Below are positions 7,938-15,007 of a stretch of DNA of 15,007 nt, in pieces. Below the pieces are notes generated by a model. The model searched no databases. It worked only from the letters and a program-made list of their open reading frames with translations, and had not been told where the DNA came from. Source of the DNA: an uncultured Clostridia bacterium. GTDB taxonomy: Bacteria; Bacillota; Clostridia; Oscillospirales; Acutalibacteraceae. Position 1 is the first letter of the stretch, and each line of letters begins with the position of its first letter. The DNA lies in the NCBI GenBank assembly GCA_947626485.1, contig CANQSG010000032.1, positions 1-15,007 of the forward strand, given 5' to 3'. The translations under genes and the position numbers were made by a program.

Positions 7938-9668
7938 ATGAAAGGCATTTTACGTTACATCCGCCCCTATTACGGCTACCTCGCGCTGACGCTGGCGATC
8001 AAGTTCGTCGCGTCGGTGATGGATCTGCTGATCCCCTCGATCCTCGCGCAGATGATCGACCGGGTCGTGCCGCTGGGTGAAGCGCGGCCGATCTTCCTCT
8101 GGGGCGGCGCGATGCTGCTCTGCGCGCTGATCTCGGTGCTTTCCAACGTCACCGCCAACCGCATGGCGGCGCGCTCGGCGGGCAAGATCACGTTGCGCAT
8201 CCGGCACGACCTCTTTTGCCGCATTTCGCATTTCTCGGCGCGTCAGCTCGACCGCGTGAGCATCCCGTCGAGCGTCTCCCGCCTGACCTCCGACACCTAT
8301 AACATCAACCAGATGCTCGCCCGGATGCAGCGCATCGGCGTGCGCGGGCCGATTCTGCTCGTCGGCGGCGTCGCCATCACGCTGACGATGGACGTCGGGC
8401 TGACCTGCGTCCTGCTCGCGACGCTGCCGCTCATCGCCCTCGTCGTCTATTTCGTCACGAAAAAGAGCGTCCCGGTTTACACCCGCCAGCAATCGGTGCT
8501 CGACGATATGGTGCGGGTCACGCAGGAGAACATCGCCGGGGTGCGGGTCGTGCGGGCGCTTTCGAAAACCGATTATGAGACCGGGCGGTTCGAGGCGGTC
8601 AACAAAACCCTCGCCGACACCGAACAGCGCGCCGGCAATTTGATGGCGATCACCAATCCCGCGTCGACCTTGATCCTCAACCTCGGGCTGACCCTCGTCG
8701 TGCTCGTCGGCGCCTTCCGCATCCAGGCGGGGCAGACGCAGCCCGGCGTCATCATCGCCTTTTTGAGCTATTTCACGATCATTTTGAACGCCATGCTCGG
8801 CATTACCCGCATTTTCATCCTCTGCTCGAAGGGCGCCGCCTCGGCGCGCCGGGTCAGCGAGCTGCTCGAGCTGCCGGACGATCAGCCCGTCCTGCCCGCC
8901 GCCCCCGCCCGCAAAAGCGAAGCCGTCGCTTTTTCGCACGTTTCTTTCTCGTATCAGGGCGTGCGCGACAACCTGACCGACCTTTCCTTCTCGATCGACC
9001 GCGGCCAGACGCTCGGCATCATCGGCGCGACGGGCAGCGGCAAAAGCACCGTGTTGCAGCTGCTGCTCCGGTGCTACGACGCCGACCGCGGCGAGGTGCG
9101 CGTCTTCGGGCAGGACGTCCGGACGTTCCCGCCCGAAATCCTGCGCACCCAAATCGGCGTCGTCTTCCAGAACGATTTCCTCCTCGCCGGGACGGCGGCG
9201 GACAATATCCGCTATTTCCGCGACCTGCCCGACGAAGTGCTCTCCCGCGCCGCATTTCTCGCGCAGGCCGACGCCTTTTTGCACGAGTCGCCCGATGGTC
9301 TGCAGCGCCCCGTGCTCGCCCGCGGCAACAATTTGAGCGGCGGCCAGAAGCAGCGGCTGCTCATCGCCCGGGCGCTCGCTGCACAGCCCGCGCTGCTGCT
9401 GCTCGACGACGCCTCGAGCGCCCTCGATTACCGCACCGACGCCGCCCTGCGCCGCGCCCTGCGCACTGCCTGCCGCGACACGACGACCGTCATCGTCGCC
9501 CAGCGGGTCAGCGCGATTCGCCACGCCGACCGCATTCTCGTCCTCGACGAGGGCAAGAGCATCGGCTTCGGCACCCACGAAACGCTGCTGCGCGATTGCC
9601 CGGTCTACCGCAGCCTCTGCGAAATCCAGATGGGCGACGGCGGCGAGGAGGTGCAGACACATGCCTGA
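7938..9668 (+). CDS. ABC exporter half-transporter with degenerate ATP site (BmrC/TM287-like)
   Basis: 576-residue fusion of a type-IV ABC exporter membrane domain (six helices, about residues 1–310) and an ATPase domain. Walker A is GATGSGKST (363–371), the signature LSGGQ is intact (466–470), and Walker B is LLLLD with Asp490. The residue after it, normally the catalytic Glu, is Asp491, and the H-loop His is Gln522 (VAQRVS). Such a half forms the non-hydrolysing site with its partner in heterodimeric exporters such as BmrCD, LmrCD or TM287/288. The partner is the next gene, overlapping by eight bases. Substrate is unknown; drug, lipid or peptide export are all possible. The ATG is preceded by CGGAG. 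I see no clear promoter in the short gap after the preceding terminator, so read-through or a weak promoter must serve. Confidence 0.93.
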   Translation: MKGILRYIRPYYGYLALTLAIKFVASVMDLLIPSILAQMIDRVVPLGEARPIFLWGGAMLLCALISVLSNVTANRMAARSAGKITLRIRHDLFCRISHFSARQLDRVSIPSSVSRLTSDTYNINQMLARMQRIGVRGPILLVGGVAITLTMDVGLTCVLLATLPLIALVVYFVTKKSVPVYTRQQSVLDDMVRVTQENIAGVRVVRALSKTDYETGRFEAVNKTLADTEQRAGNLMAITNPASTLILNLGLTLVVLVGAFRIQAGQTQPGVIIAFLSYFTIILNAMLGITRIFILCSKGAASARRVSELLELPDDQPVLPAAPARKSEAVAFSHVSFSYQGVRDNLTDLSFSIDRGQTLGIIGATGSGKSTVLQLLLRCYDADRGEVRVFGQDVRTFPPEILRTQIGVVFQNDFLLAGTAADNIRYFRDLPDEVLSRAAFLAQADAFLHESPDGLQRPVLARGNNLSGGQKQRLLIARALAAQPALLLLDDASSALDYRTDAALRRALRTACRDTTTVIVAQRVSAIRHADRILVLDEGKSIGFGTHETLLRDCPVYRSLCEIQMGDGGEEVQTHA

Positions 9669-11514
9669 CCGCAACCTCATCGGCGGCGGCCGCCTGACCC
9701 GCGCCGAGCAGAGCGGCGACCGACGCGACCTCTCGGGGGCGCAGAAGCCGAAAAAGCTGGCGGTGCTGCGCCGCCTCTGGCGCTATCTCGGGCGCAACCG
9801 CGGCCTCGTCGTGCTCGCGCTCTGCCTCGCGGTGGGCGGCAACCTGCTCGCCCTGCTCGGCCCGCTGCTCTCGGGGCGCGCCATCAACGCCATCGGCGAC
9901 CGCCCCGGCGGCGTGCAGTTCGGCCCCGTCTTTTTCAACGCGGCGCTCATGGCGATTTGCTACACCGCCTCCGCCGTCTTTTCCTATCTGCTCGCCCGCG
10001 TGATGAACCGCCTGAGCCGCCGCGTGGCCTACCAGATGCGGCGCGACGTCTTCGCCCGCCTGTCGGTGCTGCCGGTCGGCTTCTTCGACCGCAACCAGGC
10101 AGGCGACCTCATCAGCGTTTTGACCTACGACGTCGACACCGTCAACCAGTCGCTTTCCAACGACCTGCTGCAAATCGTGCAGAGCGTCCTGACGGTCGGC
10201 GTCTCGCTCGGCATGATGCTCTGGATCGAGCCGCGCCTCGTGCTCATCTTCGCCGTCACGATCCCGCTTTCCGTCTTTTTCACGAAGTACCTGACCGGCA
10301 GGGTGCGCCCCCTGTTCCGCCGCCGTTCGGCGCTGCTCGGGGAGCTCAACGGCTTTGTCGAGGAGATGATCGACGGCCAGAAGACCACCCGCGCCTACCA
10401 CCGCGAGCAGGCCGTCATCGACCGGTTCGACGCCAAAAACGCCGCCGCGGTCGACGCCTACACGAAATCGGAATATTACGGCACCATCACCGGCCCCTCC
10501 GTCAATTTCATCAACAACATTTCGCTCGCCCTCGTCAGCATGTTCGGCGCCTGGATGTACCTGCGCCGCGCCATCAGCCTCGGCGACATTTCGGCGTTCG
10601 TGCAGTATTCCCGCAAGTTTTCCGGCCCGATCAACGAGATCGCCAACATCACCGGCGAGCTGCAATCCGCCTTTGCGGCGGCCGAGCGGGTCTTCCGCCT
10701 GCTCGACGAGCCCGCCGAACCCGCCGACGCCGCCGATGCGACGACCCTGACCGATGTGCGCGGCGAGGTGGCGCTGCGCGACGTCTGCTTCGGCTACACG
10801 CCCGACCGCCCCGTCATCCGGCATTTCGACCTGCACGCGCCGCCCGGCAGCCTCATTGCCATCGTCGGGCCGACCGGGGCGGGCAAGACGACCGTCATCA
10901 ACCTGCTGATGCGGTTTTACGACGTCGACAGCGGTTCGATCACGGTCGACGGGCAGGACGTCTATCACGTCACGCGCGACAGCCTGCGCGGCGCCTATAC
11001 GATGGTGCTGCAGGACACCTGGCTGTTTTCGGGGACGATCTACGAAAACATCGCCTACGGCAGGGCGGACGCGACGCGCGAAACCGTTGAAGCCGCCGCG
11101 AAGGCCGCGCATATCCACAGCTTCATCGAGGCGCTGCCCGACGGGTATCAGACCCGCTTGACCGACAACGCCGTCAACCTTTCGAAGGGGCAGAAGCAGC
11201 TGCTGACGATCGCCCGCGCCATGCTGCTCGACGCGAACATGCTGATTTTAGACGAGGCGACCTCCAACGTCGACACCCGCACCGAGCAGCAGATTCAGGC
11301 GGCGATGCGCGACTTGATGCGGGACAAGACCTGCTTCGTCATCGCCCACCGGCTCTCGACGGTGCAGGGCGCCGACCGCATTCTCGTCGTGCGCGACGGG
11401 CAGATCGTCGAGCAGGGCACCCACCGCGCGCTGCTCGCGCAAAACGGTTTTTACGCCTCGCTTTACGCCGCCCAGTTCGACGCGGGAGAGGACGAATCGC
11501 CCGCCGAAATGTGA
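9661..11514 (+). CDS. ABC exporter half-transporter with catalytic ATP site (BmrD/TM288-like)
   Basis: 617 residues: a basic N-terminal extension of about 45 residues, six membrane helices, then the ATPase domain. Walker A is GPTGAGKTT (403–411). Walker B ends in Asp531 followed by the catalytic Glu532 (LILDEATSNVD), and the H-loop His563 is present in IAHRLSTV. The signature is LSKGQ (507–511) rather than LSGGQ. That pairs with the Asp491/Gln522 site of the upstream half, so both defects fall in the same composite ATP site, the rule for heterodimeric exporters. The start at 9661 has GAGGAGG at 9645–9651 and lies within the end of the first gene, so the two are translationally coupled and made in matched amounts. 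Transported substrate unknown. The pgi gene downstream has its own promoter. Confidence 0.94.
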   Translation: MPDRNLIGGGRLTRAEQSGDRRDLSGAQKPKKLAVLRRLWRYLGRNRGLVVLALCLAVGGNLLALLGPLLSGRAINAIGDRPGGVQFGPVFFNAALMAICYTASAVFSYLLARVMNRLSRRVAYQMRRDVFARLSVLPVGFFDRNQAGDLISVLTYDVDTVNQSLSNDLLQIVQSVLTVGVSLGMMLWIEPRLVLIFAVTIPLSVFFTKYLTGRVRPLFRRRSALLGELNGFVEEMIDGQKTTRAYHREQAVIDRFDAKNAAAVDAYTKSEYYGTITGPSVNFINNISLALVSMFGAWMYLRRAISLGDISAFVQYSRKFSGPINEIANITGELQSAFAAAERVFRLLDEPAEPADAADATTLTDVRGEVALRDVCFGYTPDRPVIRHFDLHAPPGSLIAIVGPTGAGKTTVINLLMRFYDVDSGSITVDGQDVYHVTRDSLRGAYTMVLQDTWLFSGTIYENIAYGRADATRETVEAAAKAAHIHSFIEALPDGYQTRLTDNAVNLSKGQKQLLTIARAMLLDANMLILDEATSNVDTRTEQQIQAAMRDLMRDKTCFVIAHRLSTVQGADRILVVRDGQIVEQGTHRALLAQNGFYASLYAAQFDAGEDESPAEM

Positions 11515-11552
11515 CGGAATTGAAAAATTTTCGGTTTTGCCGCAAGTCGTGG

Positions 11553-11581
11553 TTGCAAAGCGGCGCAGGATATTGTAAAAT
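11553..11581 (+). promoter_or_regulatory. probable sigma-A promoter for pgi
   Basis: TTGCAA (11553–11558), a 17-base spacer and TAAAAT (11576–11581). The −35 matches five of six consensus bases apart from C to A at position five, and the −10 five of six. It stands in an AT-richer gap and would start a message about 40 bases before the pgi ATG. Confidence 0.65.
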
Positions 11582-11628
11582 AGAAGCAGAGCAAACGCGT
11601 CAAACGCATATTTGGAGTTGAATTCATC

Positions 11629-12969
11629 ATGGCATTACATTTCACCGACAGCTACGCCGCGCCCTTCCTGCGGGAAAACGACCTTGCGGGGCTCGCCCGC
11701 CAGGTGCAGACGGCGCACGAGATGCTCGAGGAGCGTTCCGGCCTCGGCAACGACTTTCTCGGCTGGCTTGACCTCCCGGTCAACTACGACCGCGCGGAAT
11801 TCGCCCGCATTCAGGCGGCGGCGGAACGCATCCGGCAGGATACCGACGTTTTCGTCGTCATCGGCATCGGCGGCTCTTACCTCGGCGCCCGCGCCGCCAT
11901 CGAATTTCTGAAATCCCCCTATTATAACAACCTGCAAAAGGACACGCCCGACATTTACTTCACCGGCAACAGCATTTCGGGCGCGGCGCTTTCCGACCTG
12001 CTCGCCCTCTGCAAGGGGCGCCGCGTTTCGGTCAACGTCATTTCCAAATCCGGCACGACGACCGAGCCCGCCGTCGCCTTCCGCGTCCTGCGCAAGCTGC
12101 TCGAGGAGACCTACGGCGCGCAGGAAGCCGCCCGCCGCATTTATTGCACGACCGACCGGTCGCGCGGCACCCTCAAGCAGCTGGCGGATCAGAAGGGCTA
12201 CGAATGCTTCGCCATCCCCGACGACGTCGGCGGCCGCTTCTCGGTGCTGACGGCGGTCGGCCTGCTGCCCATCGCGGTCTGCGGCGCCGACATCGAAGCC
12301 CTCATGGCGGGCGCGGCGGCGGCGCGCGCCGAATACGCCGACCCCGACCTTTCCCGCAACGCCTGCTATCGCTATGCCGCGCTGCGCAACGCCCTTTCCC
12401 GCAAGGGCAAGGAGATCGAGCTGCTCGTCAGCTACGAGCCGCGCTTTACGATGATGGCGGAATGGTTCAAGCAGCTCTTCGGCGAGAGCGAGGGCAAGGA
12501 CGGCAAGGGACTATTCCCGGCGTCCGTCACCTTCTCGACCGACCTGCACTCGATGGGACAGTACATTCAGGACGGCCGCCGCACCCTCTTTGAAACGGTC
12601 GTCACCATCGGCGACAACGGCGCCGACGTCGTCATCGAGCGCGAGGAGAACGACGGGGACGGTCTGAATTTTCTCGCCGGCCGCACGCTGTCCTACGTCA
12701 ACGAAAAAGCCTTCGAGGGGACGGTGCTCGCCCATACCGACGGCGGCGTGCCCAACCTCGTGCTTTCCCTCGACAAGGCCGACGAGGCAAACCTCGGCCA
12801 CCTGATTTACTTCTTCGAGAAGGCCTGCGCGATCTCGGGCTATCTGCTGGGGGTCAACCCCTTCGATCAGCCCGGCGTGGAGAGCTATAAGAAAAATATG
12901 TTCGCGCTGCTCGGCAAGCCGGGCTACGAAGACCGCAAGGCCGAACTCGAAGCGCGCCTCGGGCGCTGA
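11629..12969 (+). CDS. pgi: glucose-6-phosphate isomerase
   Basis: Interconverts glucose 6-phosphate and fructose 6-phosphate in glycolysis and gluconeogenesis, cytoplasmic. 446 residues is the short bacterial (Bacillus-like) form. Visible landmarks are VIGIGGSYLGAR (N-terminal SIS domain), the phosphate-binding ISKSGTTTE (138–146), the active-site FGESEGKDGKG (Glu286–Glu288), STDLHSMGQ with His307, and NPFDQPGVESYK with Lys421, which assists ring opening. The start follows TTGGAG at 11612–11617 and fits the family N-terminus. It sits alone behind its own promoter. It could link the fructose 6-phosphate pool to the glucose phosphate used for CDP-glucose, but nothing shows co-regulation with the sugar operon. 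Confidence 0.97.
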   Translation: MALHFTDSYAAPFLRENDLAGLARQVQTAHEMLEERSGLGNDFLGWLDLPVNYDRAEFARIQAAAERIRQDTDVFVVIGIGGSYLGARAAIEFLKSPYYNNLQKDTPDIYFTGNSISGAALSDLLALCKGRRVSVNVISKSGTTTEPAVAFRVLRKLLEETYGAQEAARRIYCTTDRSRGTLKQLADQKGYECFAIPDDVGGRFSVLTAVGLLPIAVCGADIEALMAGAAAARAEYADPDLSRNACYRYAALRNALSRKGKEIELLVSYEPRFTMMAEWFKQLFGESEGKDGKGLFPASVTFSTDLHSMGQYIQDGRRTLFETVVTIGDNGADVVIEREENDGDGLNFLAGRTLSYVNEKAFEGTVLAHTDGGVPNLVLSLDKADEANLGHLIYFFEKACAISGYLLGVNPFDQPGVESYKKNMFALLGKPGYEDRKAELEARLGR

Positions 12970-13018
12970 AACGGAACCGACCGCCCGCGGGCGGAAAAAA
13001 CAGAAGGAGCTGGTAAAA

Positions 13019-13435
13019 ATGGTACAGATCATCATCGGCAACAAGGGCTCGGGAAAGACAAAACGGCTCATTGACCTCGTCAACAACACGGCACAGGCAA
13101 GCAAGGGCGACGTCGTCTGCGTCGAACGGGGCGACGTCCTGACATACAGCATCACGCATAAAGTCCGCCTGATCGACAGTCAGACCTACGGTATTTCCGG
13201 CTATTCGGAGTATTACGGCCTGCTGTGCGGCATCTGCGCCGCCAACCACGACGTGACCGACGTCTTCGGCGACGCGACGCTGCGCATCGGCACCCGCGAT
13301 TACGACGAGCTCGCCGACTTCCTCGACCGCGTCTCCGTGCTTTCGGAGGAGAGCAACATCAACTTCTGCTTTACCGTCTCCTGCGATGAATCCGACCTGC
13401 CCGCCAAAATTTTCGAAGTCGCGAAGAAGCTCTGA
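13019..13435 (+). CDS. small P-loop protein of unknown function
   Basis: 138 residues opening with VQIIIGNKGSGKTKRLID, a Walker A motif (Gly7–Thr14, Lys13 and Thr14 contacting phosphate). I recognise proteins of this size and start from clostridial genomes, where they are often loosely labelled ATP-binding or PilT-like; no function is established to my knowledge. There is no obvious Walker B, no membrane helix and no secretion signal. After the P-loop comes a VVCVERGD strand, a YGISGYSEYYGLLCGICA segment and an acidic C-terminal half (RDYDELADFLDRV). GAAGGAG at 13002–13008 gives the start. It follows pgi by 49 bases and is closed by a terminator, so pgi and this gene probably share a transcript. 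It lies just before yceD–rpmF, but under a separate promoter. Confidence 0.85.
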   Translation: MVQIIIGNKGSGKTKRLIDLVNNTAQASKGDVVCVERGDVLTYSITHKVRLIDSQTYGISGYSEYYGLLCGICAANHDVTDVFGDATLRIGTRDYDELADFLDRVSVLSEESNINFCFTVSCDESDLPAKIFEVAKKL

Positions 13436-13456
13436 CCGACGACGAAGCAACCGGAC

Positions 13457-13495
13457 AGCCGGTCGGGGCGGCGCGCCGCTTTCGGCCGGCTTTTT
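13457..13495 (+). terminator. intrinsic terminator after the P-loop gene
   Basis: A nine-bp stem with one wobble (13457–13465 with 13483–13491) enclosing a second GC-rich palindrome (GGCGGCGCGCCGC region), followed by five T's at 13491–13495. It separates the pgi unit from the yceD promoter just downstream. Confidence 0.85.
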
Positions 13496-13507
13496 GTGAA
13501 AAAAGCC

Positions 13508-13536
13508 TTGACAAAGGCGCTTCGTCTTGCTATAAT
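13508..13536 (+). promoter_or_regulatory. consensus sigma-A promoter driving yceD–rpmF
   Basis: Perfect TTGACA (13508–13513), a 17-base spacer ending in TGC (extended −10), and perfect TATAAT (13531–13536). Transcription should begin near 13543, giving a leader of about 20 bases before the yceD start. Confidence 0.93.
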
Positions 13537-13552
13537 AACTTGTGTGACATTT

Positions 13553-13560
13553 GGGGTGAG
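13553..13560 (+). promoter_or_regulatory. ribosome binding site deciding the yceD start
   Basis: GGGGTGAG, close to the anti-16S complement GGAGGTGA, three bases before the GTG at 13564. The spacing is short by the last G but normal by the first four. It supports the GTG over the upstream TTG at 13540, which would lie at or before the transcription start. Confidence 0.7.
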
Positions 13561-13563
13561 ACT

Positions 13564-14094
13564 GTGATTCTGGATTTAAAATCGCTTTTTGCGCAGGATC
13601 GCGCCGTCCTCCCGATTGTGTACGAGCTGGATCTGCGCGCCTTCGAATGGATGGGGGAGACCCCCCTGCGCGAGCCGATCCGGGTCGTCGGTTCGGTCGA
13701 AAACCGGGCGAGCGTCGTCACGTTGACGCTGCGCTGTGCCGTCGCCTATACCGCCGCCTGCGACCGCTGCGGCGCCGAGACGACAAACCGGTACGAGGTC
13801 CCGCTGACGCGGACGCTCACTATGCAGCGCGCCGGCGCAGAGGATGCGGCGGACGATCTGCTCGAGCTGCCCGACGCGCAGCTCGATCTCGACGCCCTCT
13901 GCACCGAAGAAATCGTGCTGAATCTGCCCCGCAAACATCTCTGCCGGGAGGATTGCCGCGGTCTCTGTCCGGTCTGCGGCCGCAACCGCAATACCGATCC
14001 CTGTCATTGTGTGCCCGACGGGGGCGACGAACGCTTTGCCGTGCTGCGCGTGCTGCGGGACGCCGCCGACGGGAACGAAACCGGAAATTGTTGA
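13564..14094 (+). CDS. yceD: YceD/DUF177 family protein
   Basis: 176-residue member of the DUF177 family, found beside rpmF in most bacteria; in E. coli YceD and plant DUF177A have been linked to 23S rRNA accumulation. Two Cys clusters are visible: Cys66-x2-Cys69 (CDRCGAE) and Cys127, Cys131, Cys135, Cys138 in a CREDCRGLCPVCG stretch, followed by a CHC. They probably bind zinc. The N-terminal half carries the usual beta-rich body with VVGSVENRASVVTLTLRC. The start is set at GTG 13564, as explained for the promoter and RBS; the frame is open further up to TTG 13540. The stop lies within the Shine–Dalgarno region of rpmF, 16 bases before its ATG, so the two are translated as a pair. Confidence 0.9.
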   Translation: MILDLKSLFAQDRAVLPIVYELDLRAFEWMGETPLREPIRVVGSVENRASVVTLTLRCAVAYTAACDRCGAETTNRYEVPLTRTLTMQRAGAEDAADDLLELPDAQLDLDALCTEEIVLNLPRKHLCREDCRGLCPVCGRNRNTDPCHCVPDGGDERFAVLRVLRDAADGNETGNC

Positions 14095-14110
14095 AGGAGG
14101 TGCTGAAGAA

Positions 14111-14293
14111 ATGGCAGTACCGAAGAGAAAATCGTCCAAAGCCCGACGCGACAAGCGCCGCTCCAACGTGTGGAAGCTCTCCGCGCCGGCGCTGGTGCGC
14201 TGCTCCCGCTGCGGCGCCTACAAAAGACCGCACCGCCTGTGCGCCGAATGCGGCCACTATGACGGACGCGAGGTTGTGAAGGTCGAAGACTGA
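14111..14293 (+). CDS. rpmF: 50S ribosomal protein L32
   Basis: 60-residue ribosomal protein of the large subunit. It begins MAVPKRKSSKARRDKRRSN, the classical L32 start. A zinc ribbon follows, with Cys31-x2-Cys34 (CSRC) and Cys44-x2-Cys47 (CAEC), so this is the zinc-binding C+ paralogue rather than the cysteine-free form made under zinc shortage. AAGGAGGTG at 14095–14103 is an almost ideal Shine–Dalgarno, in keeping with a highly expressed gene. It is co-transcribed with yceD and followed by a terminator. Confidence 0.97.
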   Translation: MAVPKRKSSKARRDKRRSNVWKLSAPALVRCSRCGAYKRPHRLCAECGHYDGREVVKVED

Positions 14294-14309
14294 CCGCCGG
14301 TCGAAAGGG

Positions 14310-14340
14310 TAGAGGGGGAGGAATCCTTCTCTATTTTTTT
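14310..14340 (+). terminator. intrinsic terminator after rpmF
   Basis: Ten-bp stem (14310–14319 with 14324–14333, two G·T wobbles), a GGAA tetraloop and seven T's at 14334–14340. It ends the yceD–rpmF message about 30 bases before the DUF512 gene. Confidence 0.88.
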
Positions 14341-14369
14341 ATCAGAGAAGCAGCAGGGAGGGAGCCGCC

Positions 14370-15007
14370 ATGTCGGTCGTGATCGCCGGCGTTCAACCGC
14401 ATACCCCCGCGCGGCGCGCCCGCCTGCGCGCCGGGGACGTGCTCGTCTCGATCAACGGGCACGACATCGTCGACGTCCTCGATTACCGCTTTTATCAGAA
14501 CGATACCCGCCTCGAGCTGCGGGTGCTGACGGCGGCGGGGGAGAAGACCGTCCGGGTGCGCAAAGCGGAGCAGGAGGAACTCGGGCTTACCTTCGAGACC
14601 TATCTCATGGATCGGCAGCACGCCTGCCGCAACCGCTGCATTTTCTGCTTCATCGACCAGCTCCCGCCCGGCCTGCGCTCGACGCTCTATTTCAAGGACG
14701 ACGATTCCCGCCTGTCCTTCCTGTTCGGCAACTATATCACGCTGACGAACCTCACCGAACACGAGATCGACCGCATTCTCGAAATGCACATCAGCCCGGT
14801 CAACATCTCGGTGCACACGACCGACCCCGACCTGCGGGTGCGCATGATGGGCAACCGCTTCGCCGGGGACGCGCTGGCGCTTTTGCGCCGGTTCGATGCG
14901 GCGGGCATCCGTATGAACGCGCAGCTCGTGCTCTGCCCCGGGTATAACGACGGGGACGCGCTGCGCCGCACGCTCGACGATCTCACGGCGCTGCCCGGTA
15001 TGCAGTG
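14370..15007 (+). CDS. DUF512 family PDZ/radical-SAM-like protein, 3'-truncated by the window edge
   Basis: The frame is open to the last base, giving 212 codons of a protein usually about 430–450 residues long. Residues 1–60 form a PDZ-like domain (AGVQPHTPARRARLRAGD, then VLVSINGHDI). Cys86-x3-Cys90-x2-Cys93 in ACRNRCIFCFIDQLP is the radical-SAM 4Fe-4S motif, followed by the family's LYFKDDDSRLSFLFGNYITLTN and the SPVNISVHTTDP strand. The C-terminal DUF512 domain is outside the window. The family (COG1625-like) is widespread in Firmicutes, typically near the GTPase gene der, and its reaction is not known. GGGAGGGAG at 14356–14364 supports the ATG at 14370. The gene follows the rpmF terminator, so partial read-through or a weak promoter in the 30-base gap is needed. 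Confidence 0.93.
   Translation, partial: MSVVIAGVQPHTPARRARLRAGDVLVSINGHDIVDVLDYRFYQNDTRLELRVLTAAGEKTVRVRKAEQEELGLTFETYLMDRQHACRNRCIFCFIDQLPPGLRSTLYFKDDDSRLSFLFGNYITLTNLTEHEIDRILEMHISPVNISVHTTDPDLRVRMMGNRFAGDALALLRRFDAAGIRMNAQLVLCPGYNDGDALRRTLDDLTALPGMQ

Noticed and set aside
11504..11538. Possible terminator after the second ABC gene (CCGAAA with TTTCGG, then TTTT)
   Set aside because: Only six bp, AT-containing, with a loop of about 19 bases and a short T run; too weak to call.
12981..12994. Perfect 14-base GC palindrome followed by six A's between pgi and the P-loop gene
   Set aside because: The stem is only five bp once a loop is allowed, and the A run is on the wrong side for a + strand terminator. 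As a minus-strand terminator it has no gene to serve. It may be a minor hairpin.
1..15007. tRNA or rRNA genes, CRISPR array, insertion sequence, prophage or attachment sites
   Set aside because: I found no spaced direct repeats, no transposase or integrase sequence, and no cloverleaf-like stretch in the short gaps between genes.

Overview
The window is GC-rich (roughly 65% by eye) and every convincing gene lies on the + strand, tightly packed, with strong AAGGAG-type ribosome binding sites. The block yceD–rpmF–DUF512 radical-SAM protein, a small P-loop protein of a kind I recall from clostridia, a short (446-residue) glucose-6-phosphate isomerase and Gram-positive-style terminators suggest a high-GC anaerobic Firmicute, probably Clostridia/Oscillospirales. 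This assignment is inference, not proof.

Region 1 (1–7915) is a nucleotide-sugar and surface-glycan operon. It starts before the window and ends at a clear intrinsic terminator. It holds CDP-glucose 4,6-dehydratase (rfbG, 5'-truncated), the PMP/[2Fe-2S] 3-dehydrase RfbH (E1 type, with His in place of the PLP lysine), an acetolactate-synthase-like TPP enzyme resembling YerE, a membrane acyltransferase broken at a G8 tract, an extended SDR, a GtrA-type membrane protein and a GtrB/DPM1-type polyprenyl-phosphate glycosyltransferase. Together they suggest this route: CDP-glucose to CDP-4-keto-6-deoxyglucose to a 3,6-dideoxy-4-ketose, to a two-carbon-branched (yersiniose-like) CDP-sugar after TPP-dependent transfer from pyruvate, then ketoreduction by the SDR, transfer to undecaprenyl phosphate, flipping by GtrA and use on a wall glycan outside the cell. 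Optional O-acylation would depend on the G-tract length.

Region 2 (7938–11514) encodes the two halves of a heterodimeric ABC exporter of the BmrC/BmrD or TM287/TM288 type. The first half has a degenerate ATP site (Walker B Glu to Asp, H-loop His to Gln). The second half has the catalytic Glu and His but a non-canonical LSKGQ signature.

Region 3 (11515–15007) is housekeeping: pgi behind its own promoter, a small P-loop protein of unknown function, a terminator, a near-ideal sigma-A promoter driving yceD and rpmF, another terminator, and the start of a DUF512 PDZ/radical-SAM protein that runs off the right edge. I saw no rRNA, tRNA, CRISPR array, insertion sequence or prophage signature. No gene-free stretch exceeds about 130 bases.
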